Shown here: positions 35,195 through 46,422 of the stretch, piece by piece | Position numbering within the stretch: the stretch's first letter is position 1 | Layout of the letters: each line of letters opens with the position of its first letter | Origin: Actinomucor elegans | Lineage: Eukaryota > Mucoromycota > Mucoromycetes > Mucorales > Mucoraceae | Reading direction: 5' to 3' | Assembly (NCBI GenBank): GCA_026027325.1 | Contig: JAMSLZ010000002.1 | Location: 2,046,001-2,110,000, forward strand | DNA: 64,000 nucleotides | Notes under the pieces: model-generated | The model's database searches: none | The model's input: the letters and a program-made list of their open reading frames with translations, nothing else | Told to the model about the DNA's origin: nothing | Made by a program: the position numbers and the translations under genes

Positions 35195-36412
35195 TTAAGA
35201 TAATGTTAAGGAAAATATTTCAGTCATTTGAGGAATTCATCAGCGCTTTTATATTGGCAAGATACGCCGAATTGATAGTGTACCTTTTCAATCGAAGCTG
35301 TTCTAACAAAGTTGCAATTCTTAAGTTTTCATATATCTCTTTACAGACTATCAATGGAATGGATTCATTCTTTAGAACATAAAAATATCCTATTGGTATT
35401 CATTGATGTAGATCTTGTAATTCAAAGGGGCAAAGATCTTGATAAAGCTAAGCATAATCATGATTCTTTTGTCCGTATAGTAGCCTACTAAGATAGTATC
35501 CATTATTAAAACGTCTTCCTTTATGACACTTGCTTATGCAGTATTACACCAAAGGTACTTGGTGTTATTAGTTAAAACATTTGAATCAGAGCTAACTATG
35601 TCCATCTACATTCTATACTAAACCCAAATTGCACTTACTGGTTTATTAGCTTTTTTATCGATTACCTTCGCTAACCAATGAAATGATAGCGAATAACTCT
35701 TTTGAGCTACCGATATCCATATCATATATATTTTGCCTTGGTTCAGTTTTACCAAACCTTTAGCGAAAATTTTTGGCTGTGTACATGTCATTTGAAAAGT
35801 GTAATCTTTAAAAAACAAACATTTATAATACTTCAAAATATTTATTATAAAAAACTTTGTTTTGAAGCCTAAGATTGGAAAACCCAAAGATTCCACGTAA
35901 ATACCTCGAACAATTTGGACATAAATCATGCTAATATTTCCTTGTATAAAAAGCACCATAAGCTGCATTCTCTTGAGCATGTCCGTCTACATGCCGCAAA
36001 TTCTAATAATACCTGCTATTAAACAAATACTAGATATAAGGAATACTTGTGAATGAAAAGAAACTATAGTAATGATAGCTACCCTACATATGCTTTTTGT
36101 TTATATATATATGTGTGTATATGTATGCTGTTCTATCTTACTGTGATGATATTGTTTTCTGCATATAAAAGTGACTTCAACAATTTAGCTTAATGGACCA
36201 AAGAGCATTCTTCAACAGCTAAGATTCAAGTTTGTTTTACAACAAATTGTCTGAATGCCATTTTGTCATCACTGACAAGCAATAAATAGTTCGTTAGCTT
36301 CCTTTTTATCTATTTTGTTTTTCATTGTTTTTATATACTAAAAATATAGCTTTTAGACGCAAAATAAACTGGAGTGTTCAAGTTTCGATAAGTTTATTGG
36401 CGCGTAAATTAC

Positions 36413-36448
<36 letters not shown>

Positions 36449-36521
36449 TGCGTGCGCGCGTCATGTTTAATAGAATATATTTTACAGCATTTTTTCTTTT
36501 TTCATTTTGAATGCACTCAAT
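35195..36521. other. Intergenic region with one doubtful ORF, an A run and a GC alternation
   Basis: About 1.3 kb between divergent genes. A 120-codon minus ORF (35618-35980) ends at a GTAAGT donor-like site but has no recognisable domain and no convincing next exon. An A run of about 32 lies at 36415-36446, directly followed by an alternating GTGCGTGCGCGCG tract (36447-36460) that could adopt Z-DNA. These lie about 60-100 bp upstream of the CAF-1 gene start. Confidence 0.45.
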
Positions 36522-38930
36522 ATGGCATCATCCACCATTGAACGTAAGCATCGAGTTTCAAATGTACTTGCCAATATTTAATGACATAATTTTCTAGCGT
36601 CCTCACCTTTACAATTACCAACAGAAGTATGAATGCGATAAAAAAAATATGTCAAGGATCACCCAACTCAGTATAGTTTCTTAGGGTCATCGATTCATAG
36701 AAAATGGACATATCGTATATCCAGAAGAACGACTTCGCATAGAAAACCATCGATCCATCAATAACGGTAAATTGCGATTCATATCATTTGACGATCCACC
36801 ATGTTCTAACTTTAACATATAAAGCCATTATGCACTTTAGAGACTGGAGAGAAAAGTACGAATCAACTAGTTCTACATTAAGTGTTTCAGATATACCCCA
36901 AGAATATATGCGTTTGATTGCTATGCTGGCTCATGACAGGTATACATCCAAAAAAAAAAACCTGCATAGGTAATTGACTTGGTGTTTTAACTAGTGATGA
37001 AACGCTGAGTATGCTTGCTAACCGATTAAATGACTTGCTCTCACCATTCAATAAAAATGCCAAAGGTATTATACGCTTAGTTAAAAAGAGCTAAATGACT
37101 TACACCACCAATAGCTTCTACTGCATTTTACAAAGCGATTAGACAAATCATCAAAGCGACAGCGCATCAAGAGAGATATGGATTAGCGGATATTGTTTTA
37201 TTACTAAAAGGATCACCACCTTCCATACCAAAAGTAAAGGGACATGGTAGTAGTAGTGAATTGCTGGGGGGGGTATTCACTCTTTTTTTTTTTTTTTTTT
37301 TGTATATTAGAGACTCTCTCTGTTTCGATGGCAAGCCAATGATACAACTGGATTCCCCAGCCAAGTAAAACAAGTCGCATCAGACCGAAGACAGAACCGC
37401 AAATCAGTAAATAAGAATGGCTTCTCATTCAACATAAGTGTTGGTGTACTAACTTGTAAGTAGTTTTCGCGTGCGTTTACCATAGCGTTTCAAAAGTTAT
37501 CAGCAAACGAACGGATCCAGCTACTATTTGACGAACAAGGCCATTTCGTCGTTGAACCCACTAGCAAACCCACAACTCAAATTGATACCATACCCCATCA
37601 CAACAGCTTATTTGCTTCTTTCCAACAACCTCAACATGTGAGTCTAGTGCGTCAACCACGTAAACGACTCTGTAGTAGTTTTGATACCCTATTCTACGTC
37701 GGCCTCAATAACTCGTTTGATTTACGTCAACGTTTCTTGAACGAACTCGATGCCAACACAAAAAGGCCTCGAGGACTAACGAGACCAGCAATTGATATGC
37801 GTAAAGCGTGGGTGGATAGCACGACAGGAAGACGTGGCTTTTATCAATCACCCGTGTATAAGCAGATACGAAACCTCAAGATGAAATTGCTGCAGTTTCA
37901 CGAGGATGTGAGACCAGCTTACTACGGTACCTGGTCTAAACCCGATCAACATATTGTGACAGGCCGTAGACCGTTTGCTAAAGATACGTCGGTGCTGGAC
38001 TATGACTATGATAGTGAGGCAGAGTGGGATTATGATGTAGACGGTGATGATATTTATACATTGGACCCTGATGAAGATGAAGATATGCTACTGCCCGAAG
38101 ATTTGTCTGCTCATGAAGAGGAAGTGCCAAATGTAAGATTGTATTTGAGATATAGGAATATTGCATATTCTTATTGATTCTGTAGGATGATGATGAAGAA
38201 ATTAGATGGGTTGTGCCTGAAGGCTACCTATCAGAAGACGAAGGTATTCATAGACCCTTGCATCGTCGTGTAGTTAGTCGACCGGCCAAATGGCCAATCA
38301 CGGGGAATAAGGTAATTTAAAGAAAGAGAGAGGGTTGGCAAAAGCTTATCTAATCACGCGGCCTGCACCGCGCATTTTATCAGCATTTCCCTATGAAACC
38401 GGTGATTATTGGTCCATCCTTTGAATCAGAGCAAGAGCCTGAGAACCACCCACTCTCTGATTTCAAAGTGCACTTGTTGGTAGACGTACCAAGCGATGGC
38501 TATTCGCCCTTTCACCAACCAAACGGTGTGAAAGTGACGCCTTCTACTGTATGCATTGCTGAAAAAGCTAAACCGCCACTGTTTCAAAGAGAAATTGACA
38601 AAATAGTACAATCTAACAGGAAGGAGCTTGTAAATGTAAGTATAAAAAAGGGCAAACAAAAATAAACAAAAGACACTCAATGTAGAATAGATTATATTAG
38701 AGAACAAGACAAAGACGATGATGGGATTAGTAGGTGTATTGAAATCAAACAAGAGTTTTCATGAATATACCACAGCCCAACTACAAGCAATGATACATGA
38801 TTTAGCTATTCAAGAAGTGCGGGATTCGAAGGTGATAATAAAATGAAATATAATCAAAAATTTATTAACATATGCTCATTGATAGGAGTACAATTGGTAT
38901 TTGCGCGGATTAACGCACAAGACTCCATGA
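36522..38930 (+). CDS. RLF2: Chromatin assembly factor 1 large subunit (CAF-1 p150/Cac1)
   Basis: Twelve exons: 36522-36543, 36598-36626, 36685-36766, 36825-36939, 36995-37065, 37115-37233, 37311-37406, 37464-38132, 38186-38311, 38384-38635, 38691-38831, 38886-38930; 588 residues, all phases consistent. The core is the p150 histone-binding region: LLQFHEDVRPAYYGTW, GRRPFAKDTSVLDYDYDS, an Asp/Glu-rich ED stretch, and WVVPEGYLSEDEG. A winged-helix-like C-terminus (VIIGP..., ...EYNWYLRGL) follows. CAF-1 deposits H3-H4 behind replication forks and is bound by PCNA. Length is close to yeast Cac1 and fission yeast Pcf1 (about 550-600). I see no long KER-type charged coiled coil between the N-terminal part and the ED region. 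Intron 7 carries a perfect TACTAAC. The smallest 5' exons are the least certain. Confidence 0.9.
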
Positions 38931-39867
38931 TTCGACTATAATTGATATGAACTCATGTGCCAATCACTATATTAAAACTTTTTGCTTTTGTATCACTTAT
39001 CTTGCCAAAAAAAAAAAATTGTAGTCTATCATTAAACCAATCAATCAAGTATAATGGAATCAAATTTAGAGGAGGGAAACGCTATGACGATAGAAATCAC
39101 GAGTATGCTGTTATCATTGGTGCAATAAAGCCAATAGATAGCGACAATTTTTGCATCAAATACTATAATAGATCCTTTAAAAAAAAATGGTTTATTCGTG
39201 TTCCCCACTTGCAAAAGCAGCCAATGGCCTTTGAAAGACGCGTAAACGGGCGGTCCCAGCCCTGATGTGTATAATAATGAAGATTCCATGTAGAAAATAT
39301 AGCTTATTAAGCAGCCTGTAAGACAGAAAAGAAGGAGTAGATCGTAGGCTGAAATATTCAGCCAGTATGCATCTAAAATATACAAAAAAAGGTGTATTAT
39401 GCATACTCGGCATCAGCAATGCGCGCAAACTATTATTTGTTAAAACATAGTGGTACCTTCAGCCAGTAAAAATCTGAAACCTTGTGCAGGTGTAGGATCG
39501 CTAATACAAATCAGTGTGAAACATATATATAAGAATGTTTTTTCTTTATTATTACTTAGCCTGTGTGGGCTGTAAGCAAAAAAAGATGAGCGAAGAATAG
39601 GATCGACATAATTAGAACAATCTATCAAAGAAATTATCCCAGGACCCAGTTTCATGTTGTAAAAAAACGATCGATGGCAAATGGCAAGATATTACCTTAA
39701 AAGGATTGAAACAAAACGGCGCTCTCGTGCGAGGTAGAAACGTGGTTGGTGAACCTCATTCAGGGTTTTAGGCTAATGATGACTACCGACTACCGAGTTC
39801 CGCTCAAGTATATATAAGCTCGTACTTTTACACTTTATTTTAATTTTTCTTTTATAATAATAAAAAA
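38931..39867. other. Intergenic region without a supported gene
   Basis: About 0.9 kb between the CAF-1 stop and the zinc-ribbon start. Several overlapping ORFs of 70-115 codons occur on both strands (for example minus 39440-39655 and plus 39868 upstream frames) but none shows family similarity. A short stretch at 39677-39771 looks somewhat coding on the plus strand (KWQDITLKGLKQNGALV, then a stop), but I cannot connect it to a start. Confidence 0.35.
39809..39818 (+). promoter_or_regulatory. TATA box of the zinc-ribbon gene
   Basis: TATATATAAG lies about 50 bp before the ATG at 39868, with a pyrimidine-rich tract between. Position and sequence fit a fungal TATA element. Confidence 0.55.
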
Positions 39868-40230
39868 ATGGCTGGTTCCTTTACATTTGGTAAAATAATA
39901 AATCATCATTATCATCACTTATTGTTATTAACAACAATATTATATATTATAGTTAGCAAACCTGGAAAGAAAATATCACTGGAACGTACGAGTCATCCTT
40001 GTCCTAAATGTAAACACCATGCTTCTGTTCAACTGATACGCTCTGAAAGACAGTGGATCGTTTTCAATAAATGTGTGTCTAGTATTATGCGCGTGCGATA
40101 TGAATGCTCTCGTTGCAACTGGAAAAATGAAGAACTACCGTTTGATACAAATGATGATATGAAGCTGGCTGAAAGTCGTCTAATTCAATATATGCCAACC
40201 ACTAAAACATCAGCCAGTCCAGTGTACTAA
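39868..40230 (+). CDS. Small zinc-ribbon protein
   Basis: Two exons: 39868-39889 and 39953-40230; 99 residues when spliced. The core has two C-x2-C knuckles: HPCPKCKHHASVQL, then a hydrophobic linker (RQWIVFNKCVSS), then YECSRCNW, the layout of zinc-ribbon proteins related to the fungal UPF0768/YBL029C-A group. Function is not established in that group. The 63-nt intron has GT, AG and T/A-rich character but also no in-frame stop, so the unspliced message would code a 120-residue form with an insertion rich in His, Leu and Ile (HHYHHLLLLTTILYII). A TATA box lies about 50 bp upstream. Confidence 0.7.
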   Translation: MAGSFTFGKIINHHYHHLLLLTTILYIIVSKPGKKISLERTSHPCPKCKHHASVQLIRSERQWIVFNKCVSSIMRVRYECSRCNWKNEELPFDTNDDMKLAESRLIQYMPTTKTSASPVY

Positions 40231-41226
40231 ACCATCTTTTACACTTTACATACAATTACTACATATATAACCTTGATACCCCCCCCCCACTTCTTTTGTA
40301 AAAATATTCGCCATCATAATAATAAACACAATGTTACATTCACTTATGAACACTTTCACCTCCGAAAATAAAGAATATGAGTCAATTTCGCACGTCTTCC
40401 GAAGATATAAGCCTTTCCATTGCTGTGCATCCAAGCCCATTCTTTTAGTTATTAATATCCTACATGCACGAAAAAAAAATATCACGCAATAAATTTAACA
40501 TATTGACATTCAATCCGATCAGCCCCATTTTAATATAAAAATATGCTTGTCAATGTCCTAATACTGCCGCTGTAGTTCGTAATCGACTAAAAATATGCAA
40601 TATTTTCTCATCCTATCATCAAGCAATGCAGGGTTCTATAATTAAACCAATGACTGTCTAATGTTTCATTATGGAGAAGACTTTTTTTAATCACGGGACA
40701 TATTTTTCCAGGAAATTGAATTGAAACAAGGGTTCAAACAGTACAAGATGAAACGTCAAAAAGAAACAATTATGCGTTTAATAGAATGATTGCTGTTTTA
40801 TTTCTCATGACATTCATTATGAGCCAATACTATGACAACCAATCCTATCTCATGTTTATGGCGTTGTTTCTTGTTTATATCATCGAATCATCAGGAACTA
40901 TGTACACCCTTTTTTTTAACGCTGCTTGCCTATCTCTACAGCATTGTCTGGTCATGTCTTTGATACACATTTAGATAAGCAGATGATTTCATAACATTGG
41001 ATTTCAGAATTTGAATAGCCAGCTCCCCCTTCCATGGCATTATTCCCTAATAACTTAATATAACAGATACTATATTTCTCTAAATTCCTGTAAATTGATA
41101 TAATAAATTATATTATTATCGTTCTTGCACATGTATATAAATTTGATCTAGCGGTTTTTAAATATATAGCTCCTCTCCCTCTGTCTCTCTCTCTCACTAC
41201 TGCTCTCTACACTCTTAAATGTGATA

Positions 41227-41453
41227 ATTGATAACATACAGTTCACCATTTGATATCTTATTTTTTCCGTATAAAATCTTGGATTTATCCAGTTCCGAAA
41301 TTGCCATTGTGAATCTTCTTCACCCACATTCTGAAGTATGACAATTGATAACAACTTGCTTTTTTTCAATTTACATTGATAACATACAGTTCACCATTTG
41401 ATATCTTATTTTTTCCGTATAAAACCTTGAATTTATCCAGTTCCGAAATTGCC
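41227..41453 (+). repeat. Direct duplication of a 79-bp unit, 148 bp apart
   Basis: The unit at 41227-41305 recurs at 41375-41453 with only two mismatches (ATCTTGG against ACCTTGA). A shorter third match (ACAATTGATAACAA) lies between them at about 41341. The near-identity implies a recent local duplication in otherwise unconstrained sequence. Confidence 0.9.
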
Positions 41454-42320
41454 GAAAATACCCACTATGAACTTCTCTCCTCCCCCCCCCCACTGAACAA
41501 AAAAAAGCTGTGACTCTTGAATGACTTCAGGTTCAAAAGGATAAATTTTGGTGCCTGGTTACAAAATTTTTGTATCGTTATCAAATGCGATGATGTTCAT
41601 TGTACTACAGTTAACAAATGCACCGACAGACTTGACAATCCATTCTAAGTATAGAATATCACTTCAAGTGCAACATTAGACCGAAGAATATGTGATTGAT
41701 ATAATGTAATTGATACTGGAGAATATCATTGTCATTTACTGTATAGAGATTAACAACACTCGTTCGAGAATAAATCTATGCGGTTACTTAACTATAAGAT
41801 GAAATGAATCATTGCATAAATGTATTCAACTGCTCCTTATTAGCATTTATACAACAACTACAAAACCAACCTATTTTTATTTTATTTTTTACTTTTTGAG
41901 TTACATAAAAGAAAGTTGGGGTATAAACTAAGCCCTTACCGTTAATAACCAAGGTTAAAGTCATCCCACTTTGATGAACGCCTTTCCTCATTTGGATATC
42001 CCACTTTTCATGACGAAAGATTACCAATACACAAAAAGTTTTTTTTAATAAACTTTGTCCTAAATTAAATGACATGTCAAACTGTACTTTTTTTTTTGGC
42101 TCCAAGTCCAGGAAGAGAATCGTCACCAGGGTTCGATGTCATGAAAATAGTATACATAACACTAGACTTTTCTGTTAGTTCATTGAGTTACTGTTGGTAA
42201 AAGGAATATTTTTGAATATTATGTTCATAAGGAGATACCAAGGCATGATTTGCTGCTAATAACGTAGACTCAGCAGAAATACATGTAAACAAATTTTTCT
42301 GGAAATACTTCTTTCGCATT

Positions 42321-42524
42321 CTATAAAAAACTGCTAGCTATTGGAAGTTTGGGCATGAGATAACAAACAATTATGCCAGAAATAAACGTCGTTTGCAAAA
42401 TTTGCTGGTCAAACATTCCAGAGCTCCAAAGGTTAGAATTGAAAAAACCTGCTATATATACAACCGCCAAACCAACTGTGAAAGAAAGAGTAAAGACCGT
42501 TATGGATGATTTGGACGAAGCCAT
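42321..42524 (-). CDS. Doubtful small two-helix membrane protein
   Basis: 67 codons from MASSKSSITVFTLSF. Two hydrophobic helices are predicted (about residues 8-25 and 40-58) joined by a short Asn/Ser loop. Composition looks more protein-like than nearby ORFs, but there is no family match, no clear promoter and no conserved motif. A start five codons upstream is also possible. It may be chance or a remnant. Confidence 0.3.
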   Translation of the reverse strand: MASSKSSITVFTLSFTVGLAVVYIAGFFNSNLWSSGMFDQQILQTTFISGIIVCYLMPKLPIASSFL

Positions 42525-42540
42525 ATAATCAATGATCAAT

Positions 42541-42605
42541 AGATTTCTCGACAGCCCCCGATTAATCGCATCTAATTAGCGTTCCATACTCAGAATGAGC
42601 TGCTG
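42541..42605 (+). repeat. Dispersed intergenic repeat, copy
   Basis: Shows AGATTTCTC, then TCGCATCTAATTAGCG and the end block CTCAGAATGAGCTGCTG, with a small deletion in the middle. One of the clearest copies of the family found about ten times between genes in this window. Confidence 0.75.
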
Positions 42606-42698
42606 TGCTCATCAAAACTTTTTTTTTATTTAAAATATGGCGATCATAGCTTAACTACCATTATTTAACAGTAATTAATATGATCATTGCCTAATCAT

Positions 42699-42777
42699 CC
42701 ATAGAGTTATCGGCCGATCTTGGTCAAATGTCGCATCTAACTGGTAATCCATGTGCAAAATGAGCTACTGCATCTGG
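42699..42777 (+). repeat. Dispersed intergenic repeat, copy
   Basis: Shows CCGATCTTGGTCAAATG, the core TCGCATCTAACTGG and the end AAAATGAGCTACTGCATC. It lies 160 bp from another copy in the same orientation. Confidence 0.75.
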
Positions 42778-43172
42778 TAAATGGGTGATTCAATATTAGA
42801 CACAGCGATTTTACTCCAATGCTGCTGCTCCATCAAAAGTCTATATAGTTCATTTTCGTTTATTCACCATTTTTTTTTTTTTTTTTTTTTTTTGTTTATT
42901 AGCCTAATGACTAATGCAATATCATAGTTTGGTAGAAATGGCTTCTTCTCCGTACTTGATTGGCTATAAGATTGGCATAAGATTAAAACAGTTTATTTTC
43001 ACAATCATTAGAACAAAACAAAAAAAAAACAAAAAAAAACAAACAAAAAAGGGGGTCAAGTACACAAGTATATAAGTAAAGGTAAATAATAGAAGACTAG
43101 TGTGGAATAGTGTCATGATGAAACAAGGTAAAAGGAATTATATAATAAGGGGTTCTAGAGATAAGCAAGTAC

Positions 43173-46100
43173 TTAGGATGAGATAATGCTTCCAGTAGAC
43201 TTTGAGGTGACTATAGACATTCGTTTGCGGCCGTGAGTTGTTTTTCCTTTATCTGCTTTAGGTACAATTGTCTCAGGAACACCCAATTCAATTGCATGTT
43301 GAATAGCAAGATTTAGACGCTATCATAGAATAACAATGTCAGACATGGGCAAAATATCAACCATTAAAGCTACTTACAGTTGCTAATCTGTATTCAAAGT
43401 CGTATCCAGAATAGACTAAAGTGGATTCCCAAAGGGCTCTGGCTCTTTTGAACTCTTCTGTGCCCCAACAAATGTTACCAGATTCCCTATATAATAATAA
43501 AAAAACCCATCATTAGACATATAGCGTTTCCCTTTTTCATTTCATCCATTCTTTACCAATAAGCAAATGGAACCACCCAGTTTGTATGCTTGAACTTGTC
43601 CTTATTATCAATGATCCAGTTCAAATGGACAATACCTTCTGTAAATCTGTTCAATGCATTCAAAATTGAAGCCTTCATTAATAACAAAGTGCCACGTTGA
43701 TCATAATAATCGGGTGTAGCTGTATTAGGCACTAATTCCACCTTGCGAATATCATACTCCAACTTTTCACGTTCATAAATCAGCTCGAGTGTTGTTTCGA
43801 TTAAATCTAAGCACTTTTCAAGCGAAGCAGGTGCCATGCAAGGGAACGCATTCCAAGTAAACAGGATTTCAAGCGCAGGCAAGCTAAAGTCCATGTCCTG
43901 ATAACCACTGATCTCAAAGAATGCAACACGATTAGCGACAAACTGTTCTGGTTGTGAATTTCGCTTTTTATCCACAAGGCCGGGCGCTTCAGCAAAGGCC
44001 AAAATGGCTTCAGTGCGGTTACCAAGCATTTCCATACAGGCACCGTAAAAGAATTTGAGAAAGGCGGGCGAATTGTATTTGGATTGCAACTCCAGAGCAC
44101 GAACGGCAGCACTAGCCCAGTCTAAGCCCATGGCTGAATTGAACGCGATTTCAAACGTAGCCAAGTGTCCAATGGTGGTTTCGGCCCAGTCGCCTTGGCT
44201 CACTTCATATGTATAGACAAAGGATTGTGTGGAAAGAGGAAGGTTGCGGGCTAAACGGGAGACACGGCCTGCGAAAAAGAGGAAAAAGGCAGAGTTGGGA
44301 TAGCTTTGCTGAGCATCCAGTAGACATTCGATGGCTGGTTGTATAAGATCGCGTGTAAGTACTTGAGGTGCATATGAAGTAAGAATCACGTAATAAGATA
44401 GTAGCCTAAAAGTATTATGCATTAGTCTTGTGTGTTCACTTTCTTTCTTTTTTTAGTTCTACTTTACATTAATGAAGCGAGAGGAGAACGGATACGCTTT
44501 CCTTCCAAACACAATTTTAGCAACGCAAATCCAAGATGTTTATCCGCTGTCCATCCAAATGCTGAGACGATTTTCAAAATCTTTGGTGGTAACGATGAAA
44601 GAAGCAAGTGGACTGATCCAATACTTTTTTTTTTTTTTTTTAGCATAAGCCCGTTTTCACTGTTTCAATACCACACTTACCCAAACTGAATACCGGAAAT
44701 TGTATCTTGATCCATATACTTGTTAAAGTTTTGTCCCATTCGTTTATATTCTTGCCACACAAGACTGTAGCTGTTGTAAGCTATAAAAGCTATGAGCACA
44801 CCATTGCCAAAAAAAAAAAAGACTTTTTTTTTTCAAATATCACATACCTCTACGAAGATTTAATCCAGCTTTGAGATATCCAACCACTGTTTCCATAGAG
44901 AGGTATATAATAGCCATCAATAAACCGCACTCGGCTCTGATAACATGGGCACGTAAAGCGCCGTTGGGGATAAATAACTGGTCCTGAAGTTCATATTTGT
45001 TTAAAGGACGTGTATTGGTAGGAAGATGAGTAGAATTGGACCCCATCAAATTGGTAAAATAATGAGATACTGTATCGACAATTGGTTTCTTGGCGTCTGC
45101 TGCTTCAATTTGGGCGCTGGCAAATAAATATGTTTCAGTCAACTTGGCCAAAGCAGATTCTACATCTTTGGGATTATATGACTATATATTCTGGGTCAGC
45201 AACCTGCATTTGTGTATATAATGAAAGAGTAAACTTACCGAAATAGCTAAAGAACAAGAGGATATAATAGCAAAATATGAGTTACTGACTATACGTTTCA
45301 CCAAAGTTGTTTCTTACCTTTGATAAACGCCATTGAGCTGAGACCTAAAGCATACAACGGATCTCTAAAAAAAAATAGACGTTATTTGTATTAGTACCTC
45401 GTGATATATAGTAGACTTGTACGCATATTTACTCTTTGTCTTTCTTTTGGAAAATGGCTTTCGCTACAGAGAACTTGTTATTAAAGAAACAGTTCATACC
45501 TCTTAGCATTTCCTCATCTAAAAAAGACTATTAGCTCTCCTTTTGCTACAATATGCCTGTTTATATTTTTTTTTTTACCAAATTTTTCTTGTGCTCTAGG
45601 TGTCAAATAGTTGGGTCTCACTTCATTGAAATCGATGTTGGATAAAGGGATTTGACTCGAATCACTAGCAGGTTTAGGTTGACTAGCAGCTACAGTAGCG
45701 GTGGCGGCGCCAGCAGCAGCGGCAGCAGTGGCAGCAGCAGCGGCAGGCACTGATTCCTCGCTTAGTTTCTTTTGTGAGTGTAAATCATCATCATTCTCAT
45801 CGCCTTCATATTGACCAAATGAGTCAGGAGCAAGACCAGGCGTTGGAGGCGTTACGAAATCTGCCATATTTCGATCTGCTGGTACATCAATCGATTTACG
45901 AATTTGTTCAAAGTGAGTAGCTATCTTGAGGTCAGATGGACGAGGTGATCCAGGCTCACTAGCGGCTTTGATACCTTCTGCATCATCATTAAGAGAGATA
46001 TCAATGTCCGCCTTGACTTCTTGCTCTTTCATCGGGGCTTCTTCTTCTTCCTTAATTAAGCTGGATCCAAATTCATCATCATTGATTTCAGGAATCGTAT

Positions 46101-46422
46101 CCAACACTGTATCATCTTGTTCTTCTTCAAGTTGGGTATTCTTATCGTATTGTACATGTCTTTCATCAGAACTGACGATAACCGTGTCTTGAAGCGCTGA
46201 TATCACATTGGTTAAATCTTGGGCAGACTTGACATTGGAATCATCGATTGCGTCCGAGAACTCGTCTTGCTCGACAGAGAATGTATCTGTTTCATTGATA
46301 GCGTCTTCCTTTTCCTCTGTATGAGCCACTTCTGCTGACTCTTTAGACACTTCATTATCAGCTAATACGGGTAACGAGGGGTTAGACTCGACTGGTTCTT
46401 GTTTGTTCTCGATGTCTGTCAT
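43173..46422 (-). CDS. IML2: Iml2/TTC39 family protein
   Basis: Ten exons: 46422-45579, 45517-45433, 45364-45318, 45246-45239, 45181-44848, 44780-44681, 44623-44468, 44405-43557, 43486-43378, 43319-43173; 892 residues. The first 280 residues are acidic and disordered with an Ala run (AAAAATAAAAAGAA). From there the TTC39/Iml2 domain is clear: SALAKLTETYLFASAQ, the FGIGSVHLLLSSLPPKILK segment, IRSPLASLMLLSYYVI, and helical TPR-like hairpins (LFFAGRVSRLARN, FLKFFYGACMEMLGN). Yeast Iml2 takes part in clearing protein inclusions near lipid droplets and the outer mitochondrial membrane; animal TTC39 proteins affect lipid handling. Exon 4 is an 8-nt microexon needed to keep phase. The basic C-terminus (HGRKRMSIVTSKSTG) may be a regulatory tail. 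Confidence 0.88.
45239..45246 (-). other. 8-nt microexon in IML2
   Basis: The sense strand reads TTCTTTAG|CTATTTCG|GTAAGT. With the leftover G from exon 3 it supplies Ala-Ile-Ser and restores phase to exon 5 (SYNPKDVESALAKL). Both bordering splice sites are strong. Skipping it would shift the frame. Confidence 0.7.

Larger units (their letters stand above)
40231..43172. other. 2.9 kb gene-poor region with repeats
   Basis: Contains a 79-bp direct duplication (41227-41453), two copies of the dispersed repeat (42541-42605 and 42699-42777), C-rich and T-rich homopolymers and two doubtful minus-strand ORFs (41809-42126 and 42321-42524). No RNA gene is recognised. The right end should hold the IML2 3' UTR. 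Confidence 0.45.

Noticed and set aside
35618..35980. 120-codon minus-strand ORF ending at a GTAAGT site
   Set aside because: No recognisable domain, very AT-driven composition, and the only downstream acceptors lead to a stop within seven codons. Too weak to call a gene.
39440..39655. 71-codon minus ORF upstream of the zinc-ribbon gene
   Set aside because: No family similarity and no convincing splice partner; it overlaps other weak ORFs on both strands.
42126..42140. tRNA T-loop-like GGGTTCGA
   Set aside because: The motif is isolated; there is no cloverleaf, A box or acceptor stem around it. No tRNA was found anywhere in the window.
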